Assembly: GCF_003987045.1 (NCBI RefSeq) | Contig: NZ_PIPZ01000005.1 | Location: 1-62,384, forward strand | Direction: 5' to 3' | Source: Pseudidiomarina marina | GTDB lineage: Bacteria; Pseudomonadota; Gammaproteobacteria; Enterobacterales; Alteromonadaceae | Length of the DNA: 62,384 nt | Shown here: piece by piece, positions 35,643 through 44,761 of the stretch | Numbering within the stretch: the stretch's first letter is position 1 | Layout: every line of letters begins with the position of its first letter | Position numbers and translations under genes: made by a program | The notes under the pieces: model-generated | Database searches by the model: none | The model's input: the letters and a program-made list of their open reading frames with translations, nothing else | Told to the model about the DNA's origin: nothing

Positions 35643-36422
35643 TTATATTTTTACTATACCAGTCCAGTTTGTAAATTTACCTGTCTCATCGAACTCTAGG
35701 TAAGCTCTGCGGTTTCTACGTCCTAATGGGAATAGTTCGATCATATTCCGTAACTCGTTTTCTAGACGATATCGATTACCTTCTTCATCAACAAATTGCT
35801 TATCACCAACTTCTTGTAGACCTATTTCGTTCATGAACAACATATTATGTAGTTCTGCTTCCCACGCTTGTTCTCTAGCTTTGCGTTGTTTCAAACCTCT
35901 TTTAATACCGATATATGGAAACAATACAATTCCAAAAACTGCAAACGACGCGGCTAACTGATCGCGTGTTAGTTGTTCATTTTGCGGAGTAAGTATTTCG
36001 TCAGACCCTGTACCACCGAGTAGCCAGAAAATTGAGTTAGTAAGGGGAAGTAAAATATTCTCTGCTATCCAATAAGCTACGGTGTAGATCATTAACGGAT
36101 TTTGAGCTTCTTCATCTATAAAAATCATGCCAATTAGTGCGCCTAGGACCCATAGACTAAAAGCCGTGAAAATTGCTCCTAACAATAATGTAGGAAGTGA
36201 GAATACTCTAGCAAAAATGCTACCCGCCGTTGTTTTGTAATTTCTAAATAGCCATGTCCAAGATTGTATGTATAGCCATACTGAAAGAACTAAAAAGATG
36301 ACAGCGAATATCAACCCATTGTTATTTTTAGATGATTTGTAAATGTCTCTTCCAAGACTTAAACCGATACCAGCCATTGCTGATCCGGCGATAACCTTGG
36401 GTATTGCTTTTGCTAAGCTCAT
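35643..36422 (-). CDS. multi-span membrane protein, unknown family
   Basis: A 259-residue protein behind AAAGGAGGA. It has a glycine-rich start (AGSAMAGIGLSLG), then hydrophobic segments near 37-55, 70-100, 108-130 and 155-175, and a soluble C-terminal 75 residues. I do not recognise it. In a mobile element it could be an exclusion or abortive-infection effector, but nothing proves this. Confidence 0.55.
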   Translation of the reverse strand: MSLAKAIPKVIAGSAMAGIGLSLGRDIYKSSKNNNGLIFAVIFLVLSVWLYIQSWTWLFRNYKTTAGSIFARVFSLPTLLLGAIFTAFSLWVLGALIGMIFIDEEAQNPLMIYTVAYWIAENILLPLTNSIFWLLGGTGSDEILTPQNEQLTRDQLAASFAVFGIVLFPYIGIKRGLKQRKAREQAWEAELHNMLFMNEIGLQEVGDKQFVDEEGNRYRLENELRNMIELFPLGRRNRRAYLEFDETGKFTNWTGIVKI

Positions 36423-36546
36423 AAGTCCTCCTTTACTTTTATAAATTTATGGAAGCAATCAATCCTGCCATGTTGTAAAATGGTTAACAACCTGTTTTTG
36501 ATATCATTTTTCATTAAACGGGTACTCTAATTCTAAGGAGTGACTT

Positions 36547-37308
36547 TTGAAAAGCTTGAAATCCAACACGCCGCTAGAAAATCTGATTAAGCGCGTTGCC
36601 GATATTTTGTACAATTGTAATTTTCCTGAAGAATATGACTTTGTTTACGATTCGATATTAGAAAGTAAGGAAAGGCGTCAGGGAACGAACCCAATGCACC
36701 GCGATTATATTGAAATTGTACAGCGGAGACGCCTACAGCTAGGTGTAACGCCATTAGGTAGTAATGGTAAGCCAACTGACCTAAGTAGTAATGAAAAGGC
36801 CTTACAATGGGCTATAGAGCACTTTGAAGAGTTAGAACCATTGTTCGAAAAAGAGCTGGCGCAAGTTCTTTTCGAAATAGATCCGGCTAATACGTGTTGC
36901 AAAGAAAATGGTTGTGAAGACGAATACGCATTACTAGCTAAAAGAATCCGCTCTGAGATGCAAATCAATAACTCATCTATTCGAGATGTTCTAAACGATA
37001 GTTTCGGTGATCAGGTCATTGACGAAGTGACGATGACTGAAGTTGATCAGAAAATTATAAATGTTCTTGCATTGCGGTTTGCTGAAATTATCGACTTTCG
37101 AATCAAAAAGAATTTATCTCCAAATGCAAAAAGTACAGATATGATCCTAGCTGAAATGGAAAAGCTACGCTCAATTCGTCCTTCGACTATAAATGGCGCT
37201 AGAGGGGCTTCGATCTACTATAAGGATTTACATGACGAACTAGATCGTCGCAGCTACACGGGAAAACGTCCAAGTCGCCAATATACCCACCCGAGTATGA
37301 AAGGTTAA
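36547..37308 (+). CDS. uncharacterised element protein
   Basis: A 253-residue soluble, charged protein, TTG start 36547 six bases after AAGGAG. A cysteine cluster (CCKENGC near 120) could bind metal; the rest is helical with no family I can name. It precedes an HTH gene and an ApeA-like gene, so it may belong to that set. Confidence 0.55.
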   Translation: MKSLKSNTPLENLIKRVADILYNCNFPEEYDFVYDSILESKERRQGTNPMHRDYIEIVQRRRLQLGVTPLGSNGKPTDLSSNEKALQWAIEHFEELEPLFEKELAQVLFEIDPANTCCKENGCEDEYALLAKRIRSEMQINNSSIRDVLNDSFGDQVIDEVTMTEVDQKIINVLALRFAEIIDFRIKKNLSPNAKSTDMILAEMEKLRSIRPSTINGARGASIYYKDLHDELDRRSYTGKRPSRQYTHPSMKG

Positions 37309-37402
37309 ATAGGGCAGGTTAGTCGATGTAGTACAAAAATATAGGATTGGTATTATGAGTTTCGCTGTGTATAAAAGAAAAAAAATTACACGAGCGTAAT
37401 AG

Positions 37403-37684
37403 ATGAAACCCGAAGATATTAACCAATCCCTACACCAGCTTGGCTATTCACAAACTTTGATAGCTGAGGTTATGGGAAAAAGTCCAAGCCTAATATCCAA
37501 AGTAATATCCGGAAATGCAAAATCTTTCGGAGTCGCCTATTTTATAGCGACCATACTTGAAAAATCAGTTAACGAAGTTTTCCCAAATATAAAACAGAAA
37601 TTGAATAGACAAAGTCCTACCTACATCAGGAATCGGAATAAGCTTCAAAGTATCTATTCAGAATGTAAAGTAGAGAATATCTAA
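37403..37684 (+). CDS. small HTH protein, Ner/Nlp-like
   Basis: A 93-residue protein whose first 60 residues form a lambda-repressor-like HTH (SLHQLGYSQTLIAEVMGKSPSLISKVISG, then VAYFIATILEKSVNEVFPN), like phage Ner/Nlp regulators. It lies 22 bp before the ApeA-like gene and probably controls it. Confidence 0.7.
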   Translation: MKPEDINQSLHQLGYSQTLIAEVMGKSPSLISKVISGNAKSFGVAYFIATILEKSVNEVFPNIKQKLNRQSPTYIRNRNKLQSIYSECKVENI

Positions 37685-37706
37685 ATGCAGATGATGGATT
37701 AGACAA

Positions 37707-39005
37707 ATGTCTTCAAAAATAGTTAGAAAATTAATAGAAGTAACAAAGCTGATTACATCTAAAGCGCCTAACAATTCAGAAATCTATCCTGCACAGTTTG
37801 TCGCAGGAAAGAATAACGGCGTCGGATTCGCTGGAGAAACGATTTTATCATGGTGGGAGATTGAGGGAGCTGATAGAGTTTTAGATGAAATTTCTGATAT
37901 GTTAAAACAAGAACATACCTTCCTAGCAAGCAATCATCGAACGACAATAATCAAATCAATTAGACAAACGTTTCAAGAAGTTTGTCTAGACCCACAAATA
38001 TTCGATCGCCGCATGATTACAAGAGCTAGTGGCGCTAGTCTTTTCGAAAGCAGATTGTCATCGAACCCACAAGAGATGGGGAAATATTTATATAGGGAGA
38101 TTATTTGTAGCCTCAAAAATAAATCGCAAAAGAAGTTAGTTGCATATACAGCACCAAGAATTACAGGGACTTCCTTTTCAGTTGCATCAGACGGCATACA
38201 TTTCATAAAGAAAGATGATGATAAGATCTGGATTGAACTTCGTGCGCTGGGCTACATTGTAGACGAATTAAACCCAAAAGAAGATCATCTTAAATTACCT
38301 CGATTACCTAGTTTGCTAATGGATAAAGACTATCAATGCTTCTGTGTGGTTGAAACAGTTGGAACAGATGAAGAGTGCAAAATTCAAGCTAATATTAAAC
38401 TTCGAAGATTCTTTTCTGTGATTTTAGCTAATAGCCTTCCATGCATGAGAACTAAAGTTGGTGAGATCCCTTCATCTGCTTGTGTAATTTTACCCCATCA
38501 AAATCAACGAATGAGTCCAATTCGAGGGTCTTTAGGCATATTCTACCCGTTCTATGGAGATGAATTGCAATTAAGCGTTGAAAAAATTGGTTTAGTAAAA
38601 ACCTGGTATCGGAAGAGAAATTCACTTGAGAAGGCAGATCGAGATAGATTAGACAAAGGAGCGCACTTTTTAAATCAAGCTATAAACCTTTCCGGCGTGG
38701 ACGCATTTATCTATTATTTCATCTGCTTAGATGCTCTATTTGGTAAATCGAGAGCCGTATACGAATCGATTGAATCTCGGCTTCCTTGCTTAAGTGAACC
38801 AAATCAATGGATAGAAAAATTTCCTAAATTGTATAATTTGCGAAATGAGTTAATTCATGGCGGAAGTAGACTTATTGAGGAATGGAAAGACTATAACTCC
38901 TACCATCGTCATTTTAAGACAGAACCCATCCAAGATATTGAAAAACTCGCATTCGCTTGTTTATCGCAAGCTCCAGATATCCTGAAGCAATACCCCGTCA
39001 ATTGA
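37707..39005 (+). CDS. ApeA-like HEPN-domain defence protein
   Basis: A 432-residue protein whose C-terminal third matches the ApeA-like HEPN domain: FICLDALFGKS, ESRLPCLSE and LYNLRNELIHGGSR with the RNase-type R379-x4-H384 motif. The N-terminal 280 residues are not assigned. ApeA-type proteins are abortive-infection RNases that cleave anticodon or other RNA loops after phage cues. It follows a small HTH gene and precedes a resolvase. The HEPN call is good; activity is inferred. Confidence 0.7.
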   Translation: MSSKIVRKLIEVTKLITSKAPNNSEIYPAQFVAGKNNGVGFAGETILSWWEIEGADRVLDEISDMLKQEHTFLASNHRTTIIKSIRQTFQEVCLDPQIFDRRMITRASGASLFESRLSSNPQEMGKYLYREIICSLKNKSQKKLVAYTAPRITGTSFSVASDGIHFIKKDDDKIWIELRALGYIVDELNPKEDHLKLPRLPSLLMDKDYQCFCVVETVGTDEECKIQANIKLRRFFSVILANSLPCMRTKVGEIPSSACVILPHQNQRMSPIRGSLGIFYPFYGDELQLSVEKIGLVKTWYRKRNSLEKADRDRLDKGAHFLNQAINLSGVDAFIYYFICLDALFGKSRAVYESIESRLPCLSEPNQWIEKFPKLYNLRNELIHGGSRLIEEWKDYNSYHRHFKTEPIQDIEKLAFACLSQAPDILKQYPVN

Positions 39006-39014
39006 TATTTATAG

Positions 39015-39127
39015 TGGCTCAAAAAGTACACCTTGTGAGCCAATTCGATACGGACAATTTTTTTGGCTCAAAATTGATGATATCTTTTGAGCCACGTGTT
39101 ACTATTTGAGCCTATATTTATGAGCCA
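39015..39127. repeat. res-like array of TGAGCC half-sites
   Basis: Six half-sites of the form TGAGCC in three pairs: an inverted pair at 39015-39042, a longer inverted pair (10-bp arms) at 39064-39094, and a direct pair at 39106-39112 and 39120-39127. This lies immediately upstream of the resolvase, as a res site would. Confidence 0.7.
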
Positions 39128-39141
39128 AATAAGGAGTTGCT

Positions 39142-39699
39142 TTGATCGTTGGGTATCTGCGAGTTAGCTCGGATCAACAGTCGAATGATTCTCAAAGAAT
39201 GTCGATTGATGAGAGATTTAAAATTGAACGATGGTATCAAGATAATTCTACTTCTGGATTGACAAAAGGTTCAGAGCGGAAAGGACTAGGTGAGTTACTA
39301 GAGTTTGTTCGCGATGGTGACACCGTAGTCGTATACGCGATTGATCGATTGGGGCGAAACACAATCGATGTTCTTGAAACCGTGGAAGTTCTAAATAAGA
39401 AAAATGTGGCCTTAATATCTCTCAGAGAAGGGTTCGATCTTACAACTGATCACGGTAAACTACTTCTCACTATGTTGGCTGGATTAGCCGAACTTGAACG
39501 CAAGAATATTTATGCTCGCCAGATGGCAGGGATCAAAAATGCAAGAGAAAAAGGCAAGCTGTTAGGTCGACGTAAATCTATAGACGACCAAAGCGTTCGA
39601 GACTGGAGAGTTTGTAATAACGCAAGTATTCGAGAAACAGCCGAGCATTTCGGAATATCCATTTCATCCGTGAAACGTTCGTGTAGTCTGAAAAAATAA
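39142..39699 (+). CDS. serine resolvase / invertase
   Basis: A 185-residue Tn3/Gin-type serine recombinase, TTG start 39142 after AAGGAG. Catalytic start GYLRVSSD near residue 4, then SGLTKGSERKGLGELLEFVRDGDTV, YAIDRLGRN, the AELERKN segment of the E-helix and a C-terminal HTH (ASIRETAEHFGISISSVKR). It acts on paired res sites, most likely the half-site array directly upstream, to resolve dimers or invert a segment. Confidence 0.92.
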   Translation: MIVGYLRVSSDQQSNDSQRMSIDERFKIERWYQDNSTSGLTKGSERKGLGELLEFVRDGDTVVVYAIDRLGRNTIDVLETVEVLNKKNVALISLREGFDLTTDHGKLLLTMLAGLAELERKNIYARQMAGIKNAREKGKLLGRRKSIDDQSVRDWRVCNNASIRETAEHFGISISSVKRSCSLKK

Positions 39700-39799
39700 A
39701 TTGCTCTATCAAATTTACATTCGACGCCAATAGCAAGATATTAATCGAATGTAGAAAACCTAATCTGCTTAATCTAAATACTATTTTGGGAATACATTA

Positions 39800-40678
39800 A
39801 TGACGAAAAAACTAGGAAACTTGACTCTTAACCAAGTTCACCACGGAGACTGCAACCATTTAATTGATTTCCTTCCTGACGAAAGTATCGATATTTTAGT
39901 CACTAGTCCTCCATACTGGGGGCAGAGAACATCTGAAGGTACAGGTACCGAAGATGATCCTAGGGAGTATTTAGATTTTCTAGTGGATACGTTTACGAGG
40001 TTTCTTCCAAAACTTAAAAAAGAAGGAGTCATGTGGATTAATATCGGAGATGCGTATAATACCCCAGTTAATTGGAGTCGAGAAGATCACGTATATAGTT
40101 CACTTGGTGCCGATAAAAGTGGGCTTAATCCAGAAAATTCAGCGTATACAAAAAATAGGGCTAAAAGAAAGGCATTTATCGATAAAGAGATTCCTTGGCT
40201 TACATACGGCAACTTGCTTGCACTAACATATCGACTGGTGACGGGACTTTCCGACAAAGGGTATTTATTTCGAGGGGAAGTTTTATGGAAGAAGAAAAAT
40301 GCTATGCCTGAAGGAAGGTGCAGAAGGCCGCATCGTCAGCATGAGCCAATCTATCTTTTTGCAAAGCATGAACGCCATCAATTTAGAACTAGTCCACCAG
40401 TTAAAAGTGTATGGGAATTTGGGAACGAAAAGATAGATGGTAAGAAGCACTACTCGAGATTTCCTCTCGAGCTTCCGATCCGGTGTATTGAGGCATTTGG
40501 TCGGACTGGAGAAGATGTTGTAGTCTTCGACCCGTTTTCAGGATCAGGTACAACTGGACTCGCTGCCTTGAAATTAGGTTGTTCTTACATTGGTTTTGAA
40601 ATTGACCATGAGCAAGTAGATGCATCTAATGAGCGAATTCAAAATGCTATTTCTGAGTTGCCTTTAAGTCTTTCTTAA
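39800..40678 (+). CDS. beta-class DNA methyltransferase (m4C or m6A)
   Basis: A 292-residue methyltransferase. Motif IV TSPPYWGQ is near residue 35 and the AdoMet motif DPFSGSGTTG near 255, i.e. the IV-first order of the beta class. TSPPY points to N4-cytosine or N6-adenine methylation. It is convergent with, and overlaps by 32 bp, the putative restriction endonuclease, so it is the protective partner of a restriction-modification system. Confidence 0.88.
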   Translation: MTKKLGNLTLNQVHHGDCNHLIDFLPDESIDILVTSPPYWGQRTSEGTGTEDDPREYLDFLVDTFTRFLPKLKKEGVMWINIGDAYNTPVNWSREDHVYSSLGADKSGLNPENSAYTKNRAKRKAFIDKEIPWLTYGNLLALTYRLVTGLSDKGYLFRGEVLWKKKNAMPEGRCRRPHRQHEPIYLFAKHERHQFRTSPPVKSVWEFGNEKIDGKKHYSRFPLELPIRCIEAFGRTGEDVVVFDPFSGSGTTGLAALKLGCSYIGFEIDHEQVDASNERIQNAISELPLSLS

Positions 40679-41825
40679 ATATTTGCCACCGTTCATTTAT
40701 ATAGTTGAAAAAGTCATCGGCATCAGGAGAAGCGAAGTTACATACAAATATACGAGCGGCGGCATCTTGGCTTTCAGGTGTCGCTATTGTGTTTGTGTTA
40801 TATGAAAAACAAGCTGAAAAATACCCATCATCTTCAATATCTTTACGCTTGGCGCTTCTTACGTCAAGTGTCTTAGTTTTAACCGCGCCAAGCTCCCCTT
40901 TATTATTAGGATTGACAGAAGGGGAACTTTTGCAATCCATAGTCCAAAGTGGAGATACATAGCCAGCATCAACTAATGCTTTGCTCATCGGTACATCGTC
41001 TGTTCGTCTTTCTGCAAAACTAGCTTTTACATGAACGATACCGAAGAAAATTTCTACACCATCGATAATTCCGGTAAGCAAAACGTCAGCTTTGTCAGCT
41101 TCGAGTCGTTCTGAAATATTGGCTTGACTGAGAAGTCTTATCCTTTGATCCTTTGACGCAATAAATAAATTTATACCGACCTCTCTTAGCGCCGGACCAT
41201 AATGGCGGACTAAGACTTCTTCCAATGCCCAACCACCAGTTCGTTTCCAGCTTTGTTCAAAACTCATACGAGAATATATAGATGGATGATTAAATTGATC
41301 AAGATAGGCTCTATAAACAACGAACCACCAAAGATCAGACGGGTTTGCTTTAGGCCATAAAGTTACGGCAAGTTTAAAAGCACTAGCGACCGATTCTGTT
41401 TTTATCGCTTCTTTCTTTTGTTCATCTGCTGTTACTAGTCTAGATAAACCATCTCGTAAGCACTTTAATACTTGGTTGAATTGTTCAAGCGAAGCATTGT
41501 GTAGTAAATACTGAGAATCGAACTTGGCATATTTAAACAGTACTTTTAAATTCTTACCATGTTGTTCAGCACGAATTGCTCTAGGTACTTCTATTTCATT
41601 GGTATTATCAAGAACCGCACTGCTAATGTCATTTAAAGTGATGCCGGTCTCCTTGAGCAGCGCAAAAAACATTTCAAGCGTAATTGAAACATTCCCTTCC
41701 TCAATATCTTCTATCCAACCTGTTCCCAATATTAGTCTGGATTCGAGTTGCTCCGCAGTAATTCCTCGCTCTAGCCGTAATCTACGAAATTCCTTTAATA
41801 ATTTATGAATTTGCTCATTAGACAT
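40647..41825 (-). CDS. restriction endonuclease-like protein with N-terminal HTH (BsaWI-type)
   Basis: A 392-residue protein. Residues 8-65 are an XRE-type HTH (RRLRLERGITAEQLESRL...). The remainder shows the pattern of BsaWI-type endonucleases: KLAVTLWPKANPSDLWWFVVYRAYL, GGWALEEVL, then HVKASFAERRTDDVPMSKAL and TMDCKSSPS. A BsaWI-like enzyme would cut a W^CCGGW-like site, but the sequence here is not decisive. It is downstream of the controller gene with an 8-bp overlap. Confidence 0.65.
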   Translation of the reverse strand: MSNEQIHKLLKEFRRLRLERGITAEQLESRLILGTGWIEDIEEGNVSITLEMFFALLKETGITLNDISSAVLDNTNEIEVPRAIRAEQHGKNLKVLFKYAKFDSQYLLHNASLEQFNQVLKCLRDGLSRLVTADEQKKEAIKTESVASAFKLAVTLWPKANPSDLWWFVVYRAYLDQFNHPSIYSRMSFEQSWKRTGGWALEEVLVRHYGPALREVGINLFIASKDQRIRLLSQANISERLEADKADVLLTGIIDGVEIFFGIVHVKASFAERRTDDVPMSKALVDAGYVSPLWTMDCKSSPSVNPNNKGELGAVKTKTLDVRSAKRKDIEDDGYFSACFSYNTNTIATPESQDAAARIFVCNFASPDADDFFNYINERWQIFKKDLKATQK

Positions 41826-42036
41826 CGTTAAACAGTTCCTTTGCTGAAATACCTAACGCATTGGCAATCTTCAAGATGTTTATCAGACTTATATTGCGTT
41901 CGCCTCGTTCAACACTTCCCAAATATGATCGATCTAATCCGCTACGGTCAGCTAAGTCCTCTTGTGACATGTTTTGTGCACGCCTAAGACTTCTGATGTT
42001 CGAACCGAATGTTTGTAATATTGAGAAGTTTTTCAT
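41818..42036 (-). CDS. controller (C-protein) HTH regulator of the R-M system
   Basis: A 72-residue XRE-type regulator, taking ATG 42036 (the open frame extends to 42114 without a good start). FGSNIRSLRRAQNMSQEDLADRSGLDRSYLGSVERGERNISLINILKIANALG is the classic C-protein fold. C proteins delay and then boost endonuclease expression, letting methylation finish first. It overlaps the endonuclease gene by 8 bp, so the two are one operon. Confidence 0.8.
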   Translation of the reverse strand: MKNFSILQTFGSNIRSLRRAQNMSQEDLADRSGLDRSYLGSVERGERNISLINILKIANALGISAKELFNDV

Positions 42037-42059
42037 GTGACCATTAAAATGCTTCTGAT

Positions 42060-42081
42060 GATTATATGTCCACGGACTATA
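42060..42081 (-). promoter_or_regulatory. C-box / promoter of controller gene
   Basis: On the minus strand TATAGTCCGTGGACATATA is a near-palindrome (C-box type) overlapping a TATAAT -10 (42061-42066 on the plus strand as ATTATA). Transcription would start about 15-20 bases before the ATG, consistent with autoregulation. Confidence 0.55.
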
Positions 42082-42238
42082 AGCACCATTACTGGTCGTA
42101 GGGAAGGGGCTCACCCATTTTGTTTACTGGGTTAAAGACAATAGCTTTGGTGGAATCTAGTTGAGGATGAATTAGAAAGACAATTGTGGACTAGTATTTG
42201 GTATGTTTTAGCAATTAGTCAGTTACAACTGATGAGCT

Positions 42239-42652
42239 CTATTCATCCTTTATATTTGCGAGAGGAATAGTAAATGGAGAACTATGGGTTGAACATAGTT
42301 TGATTACGGTGTGTTGAAAGGTATCTTGATACCTTTCGCATCGAGTGTGCGCTATTCCTTCAGATACATCACCCGGATAGTCTGGATCGTTCCCAGTGCG
42401 ATAAAAGCGATAACCGATGTGGTAATGATAAAGGTTATTTTCTTCTGCACACTTTCGAAAAGCTTCAGCCATCGGAGAACCTAAGAAGTTCGCCGCCCAA
42501 CTAGGTTTGTATTTGCCTTGAAGTTCTTCTGGGGGAACTAGCCCGTTTTGTATTGGTTGTATGAAGTTTCGCCACAAACAATCTGAAAGCGCTTTATCCA
42601 ATTTTTGAAGTTCTTTTTTGCAATTGTTGCTAACTTTAACTTTGTGAATCAT
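42239..42652 (-). CDS. putative Panacea-linked toxin (RelE-like)
   Basis: A 137-residue protein with a RelE/HigB-like opening (KVSNNCKKELQKLDKAL) and basic C-terminus. It overlaps the Panacea-domain gene by 17 bp, the coupling typical of toxin-antitoxin pairs. RelE-like folds cut ribosome-bound mRNA; catalytic residues are not clear. Confidence 0.5.
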   Translation of the reverse strand: MIHKVKVSNNCKKELQKLDKALSDCLWRNFIQPIQNGLVPPEELQGKYKPSWAANFLGSPMAEAFRKCAEENNLYHYHIGYRFYRTGNDPDYPGDVSEGIAHTRCERYQDTFQHTVIKLCSTHSSPFTIPLANIKDE

Positions 42653-43211
42653 CCATAATCCAAGCGTAAAATTGATCTTCGTTTTGAATATGTTCAGGAA
42701 CGTCTATAGCCTCTGACTCGACACTATCTAAAAGTGCTGCTAAGTATGAGTCTTGAGCTGCCACTAGATTTTCCTTAAAAAAAGATTGCAACTCGGTATG
42801 AGTAATAACTCTGTTGTCCGCCTTACAAGTCTCAGAATCATAATGTGAAAGCCACGGCCTTTCTTGATGAGTTTTATTGCGGAGAGTCCATGAGCCAACT
42901 CTACCATAAGTTTCCAACACCCAATCGACAATATGTTGAACAGATTCACTAATTTCAGAAAAGTAATCTGTATCGGCTTGTGAAATGATACACGTAGACC
43001 CAAAACCTCTATAGGTGTTGTAGAGCTCAGAAACAACGGGTCCATGTTCCCATGCACAAATCTCGCCATCAAAAGCAGGTTCTTTATAGATTGCCAAGTG
43101 ATATCCCTGACAATAATAAGTCAGCTTTTGAAGCTTCAAATTGTCAACCGAAATGTGTTTACTTTCAGCTCGTTGAAGCAAAGCTTTCGCAAAAACATCG
43201 TTGCTTAGCAT
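42636..43211 (-). CDS. panA: Panacea-domain antitoxin (DUF4065)
   Basis: A 191-residue protein from ATG 43211 (ATG 43223 also possible; the open frame reaches 43283 but lies upstream of the promoter). The Panacea core LQKLTYYCQGYHLAIYKEPAFDGEICAWEHGPVVSELYNTY is clear. Panacea antitoxins neutralise unrelated toxins and include SocA, which works with ClpXP. It precedes an overlapping putative toxin. Confidence 0.82.
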   Translation of the reverse strand: MLSNDVFAKALLQRAESKHISVDNLKLQKLTYYCQGYHLAIYKEPAFDGEICAWEHGPVVSELYNTYRGFGSTCIISQADTDYFSEISESVQHIVDWVLETYGRVGSWTLRNKTHQERPWLSHYDSETCKADNRVITHTELQSFFKENLVAAQDSYLAALLDSVESEAIDVPEHIQNEDQFYAWIMDDSQS

Positions 43212-43238
43212 AATCAAACCCATAAAAAGTGGTCGCGA

Positions 43239-43267
43239 ATTGTACACCAACAACAAATGATTATCAA
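43239..43267 (-). promoter_or_regulatory. promoter of the Panacea operon
   Basis: TTGATA (-35, minus strand, 43267-43262) and TACAAT (-10, 43244-43239) are spaced by exactly 17 bp. Start would be near 43232, leaving a 9-21 base leader before ATG. Confidence 0.65.
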
Positions 43268-43447
43268 TTTGAGCTTTATCCAAATAAATTGGAATGTCAA
43301 CATTTTGTATAAAATAAGTAATCAGAAACTAGTAATAAGAATATAGTTTCGATGATTGATTGTGTTGATTCTTGCGTTAACATATTCGAAAAAAATTTAA
43401 GTAGGCTTTTAAAGTATTACATATTGGCCTTAATTCAAAATCGCTTT

Positions 43448-44647
43448 TTACTTTCGTAGCTTATCTAAATAATCAGCCCAATTTTGCATCATTTTGGTGC
43501 GTTCAACTAAAAACTGTGTTCTATTATAGGCTCGTTTATGAGTGTCTCTGACGGTATGTGATAGCTGCTGCTCTATGAGCGTGTACGAATACTTCAATTG
43601 TTCCTCAAGCATAGTTCGAGCTGAAGCTCTAAAGCCATGTACAGATTGTTCTGTTTTAGTATCATACCCAATTGAACGAAGCGCCTTTATCACAGCCGCT
43701 GTAGTGATGTGTTTATCATTATTTTTTTGATTACTAAAAACATATGTACGATTACCTGTAATTGGCTTCAGAAACTTTAAAATATCTAAAGCTTGCTCAC
43801 TCAATGGCACGATATGTGAGCCCGACATATGCTTCCTTTCCTTTTTCTTCTCCGGCGGTATCTCCCACAAACCTTTTTCCATATCTATTTCTGTCCATTC
43901 GACACTTACTAGTTCGCCCGGACGTTGAAATACAAGAGGAGCTAGTTTGAGGGCTGCGCCGACTATTGAATGTTCATTATAGTTATCTATCTTGGTCAGT
44001 AGCACTCCAAACTCTGATGGATCAGTAATCGCGGGCTTATGCGTTACTGTTGTTGTCGGAACAATACCTCTTAAGTTCTGTGCGTTGTTTGTAGTCACGT
44101 ATCCAGCTTGCGTAGCATAGATAAACACTTGGTCTAATTCACGTCTTACTTTTCGAGCTGTTTCGTGCTTTTTAGCTGCTACAAGCCTTTTGATAACATC
44201 TGCAAGATCTGGAGTAGAGAGCTTTTCAATCGGTTCTTTACCAATGAGCGGAAAAACATAGTTTTTAAAGCGAGAGAGTTTTTTAAAGCGAGTAGATTCT
44301 GTTAACTCTTGATTGTCTATAACTTCCAAAGCAACCTTTTCAAAACTGCGTTCATTAGTACGCCGTAATCGCTCTCTACTAGCTTTTTTGTGTTTTTTTG
44401 GATCTATCCCTTGCTCTAATAACGAACGAGCTTCTGCGGCCTTCAATCGAGCTTCTTTGAGTGATACCTCTGGATATTTGCCAAGCGCTAATACATCTTC
44501 TCTCTTATCCACAGGTCGATAGTATTTTAATCGCCAATAGCGATATTTAGATTTAGATGTATCGGCCTGTATGTATAAACCATCTCGGTCATACAAACGG
44601 TTCGCGGTAACTTTTGCTTTGCGAAGACGGGTATCGTTTAAAGACAT
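43448..44647 (-). CDS. P4-type tyrosine integrase
   Basis: A 399-residue tyrosine recombinase of the tRNA-targeting P4/DUF4102 class. The N-terminal arm-binding domain (LRKAKVTANRLYDRDGLYIQ) is followed by the catalytic set: R242 (QRPGELVSVEW), H337-x-x-R340 (VHGFR), H364 (LSH) and nucleophile Y374. The gene lies between the element cargo and tRNA-Phe and should excise and integrate the element using the 20-bp att core. Confidence 0.95.
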   Translation of the reverse strand: MSLNDTRLRKAKVTANRLYDRDGLYIQADTSKSKYRYWRLKYYRPVDKREDVLALGKYPEVSLKEARLKAAEARSLLEQGIDPKKHKKASRERLRRTNERSFEKVALEVIDNQELTESTRFKKLSRFKNYVFPLIGKEPIEKLSTPDLADVIKRLVAAKKHETARKVRRELDQVFIYATQAGYVTTNNAQNLRGIVPTTTVTHKPAITDPSEFGVLLTKIDNYNEHSIVGAALKLAPLVFQRPGELVSVEWTEIDMEKGLWEIPPEKKKERKHMSGSHIVPLSEQALDILKFLKPITGNRTYVFSNQKNNDKHITTAAVIKALRSIGYDTKTEQSVHGFRASARTMLEEQLKYSYTLIEQQLSHTVRDTHKRAYNRTQFLVERTKMMQNWADYLDKLRK

Positions 44648-44761
44648 CGCTGTTACTCTTAGTTATGTGTAGGGGTACAAGTAAATGATACCCCTATAAG
44701 TACCCCCAAAAGGGTGGGATTCAATGGGACTAACTAAGACCATACCAGACAAAAAAACATA

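Noticed and set aside
37403..39005. Toxin-antitoxin reading of the HTH and HEPN genes
   Set aside because: HEPN proteins often pair with MNT antitoxins, but the neighbour is a Ner-like HTH, so I kept the ApeA-like reading.
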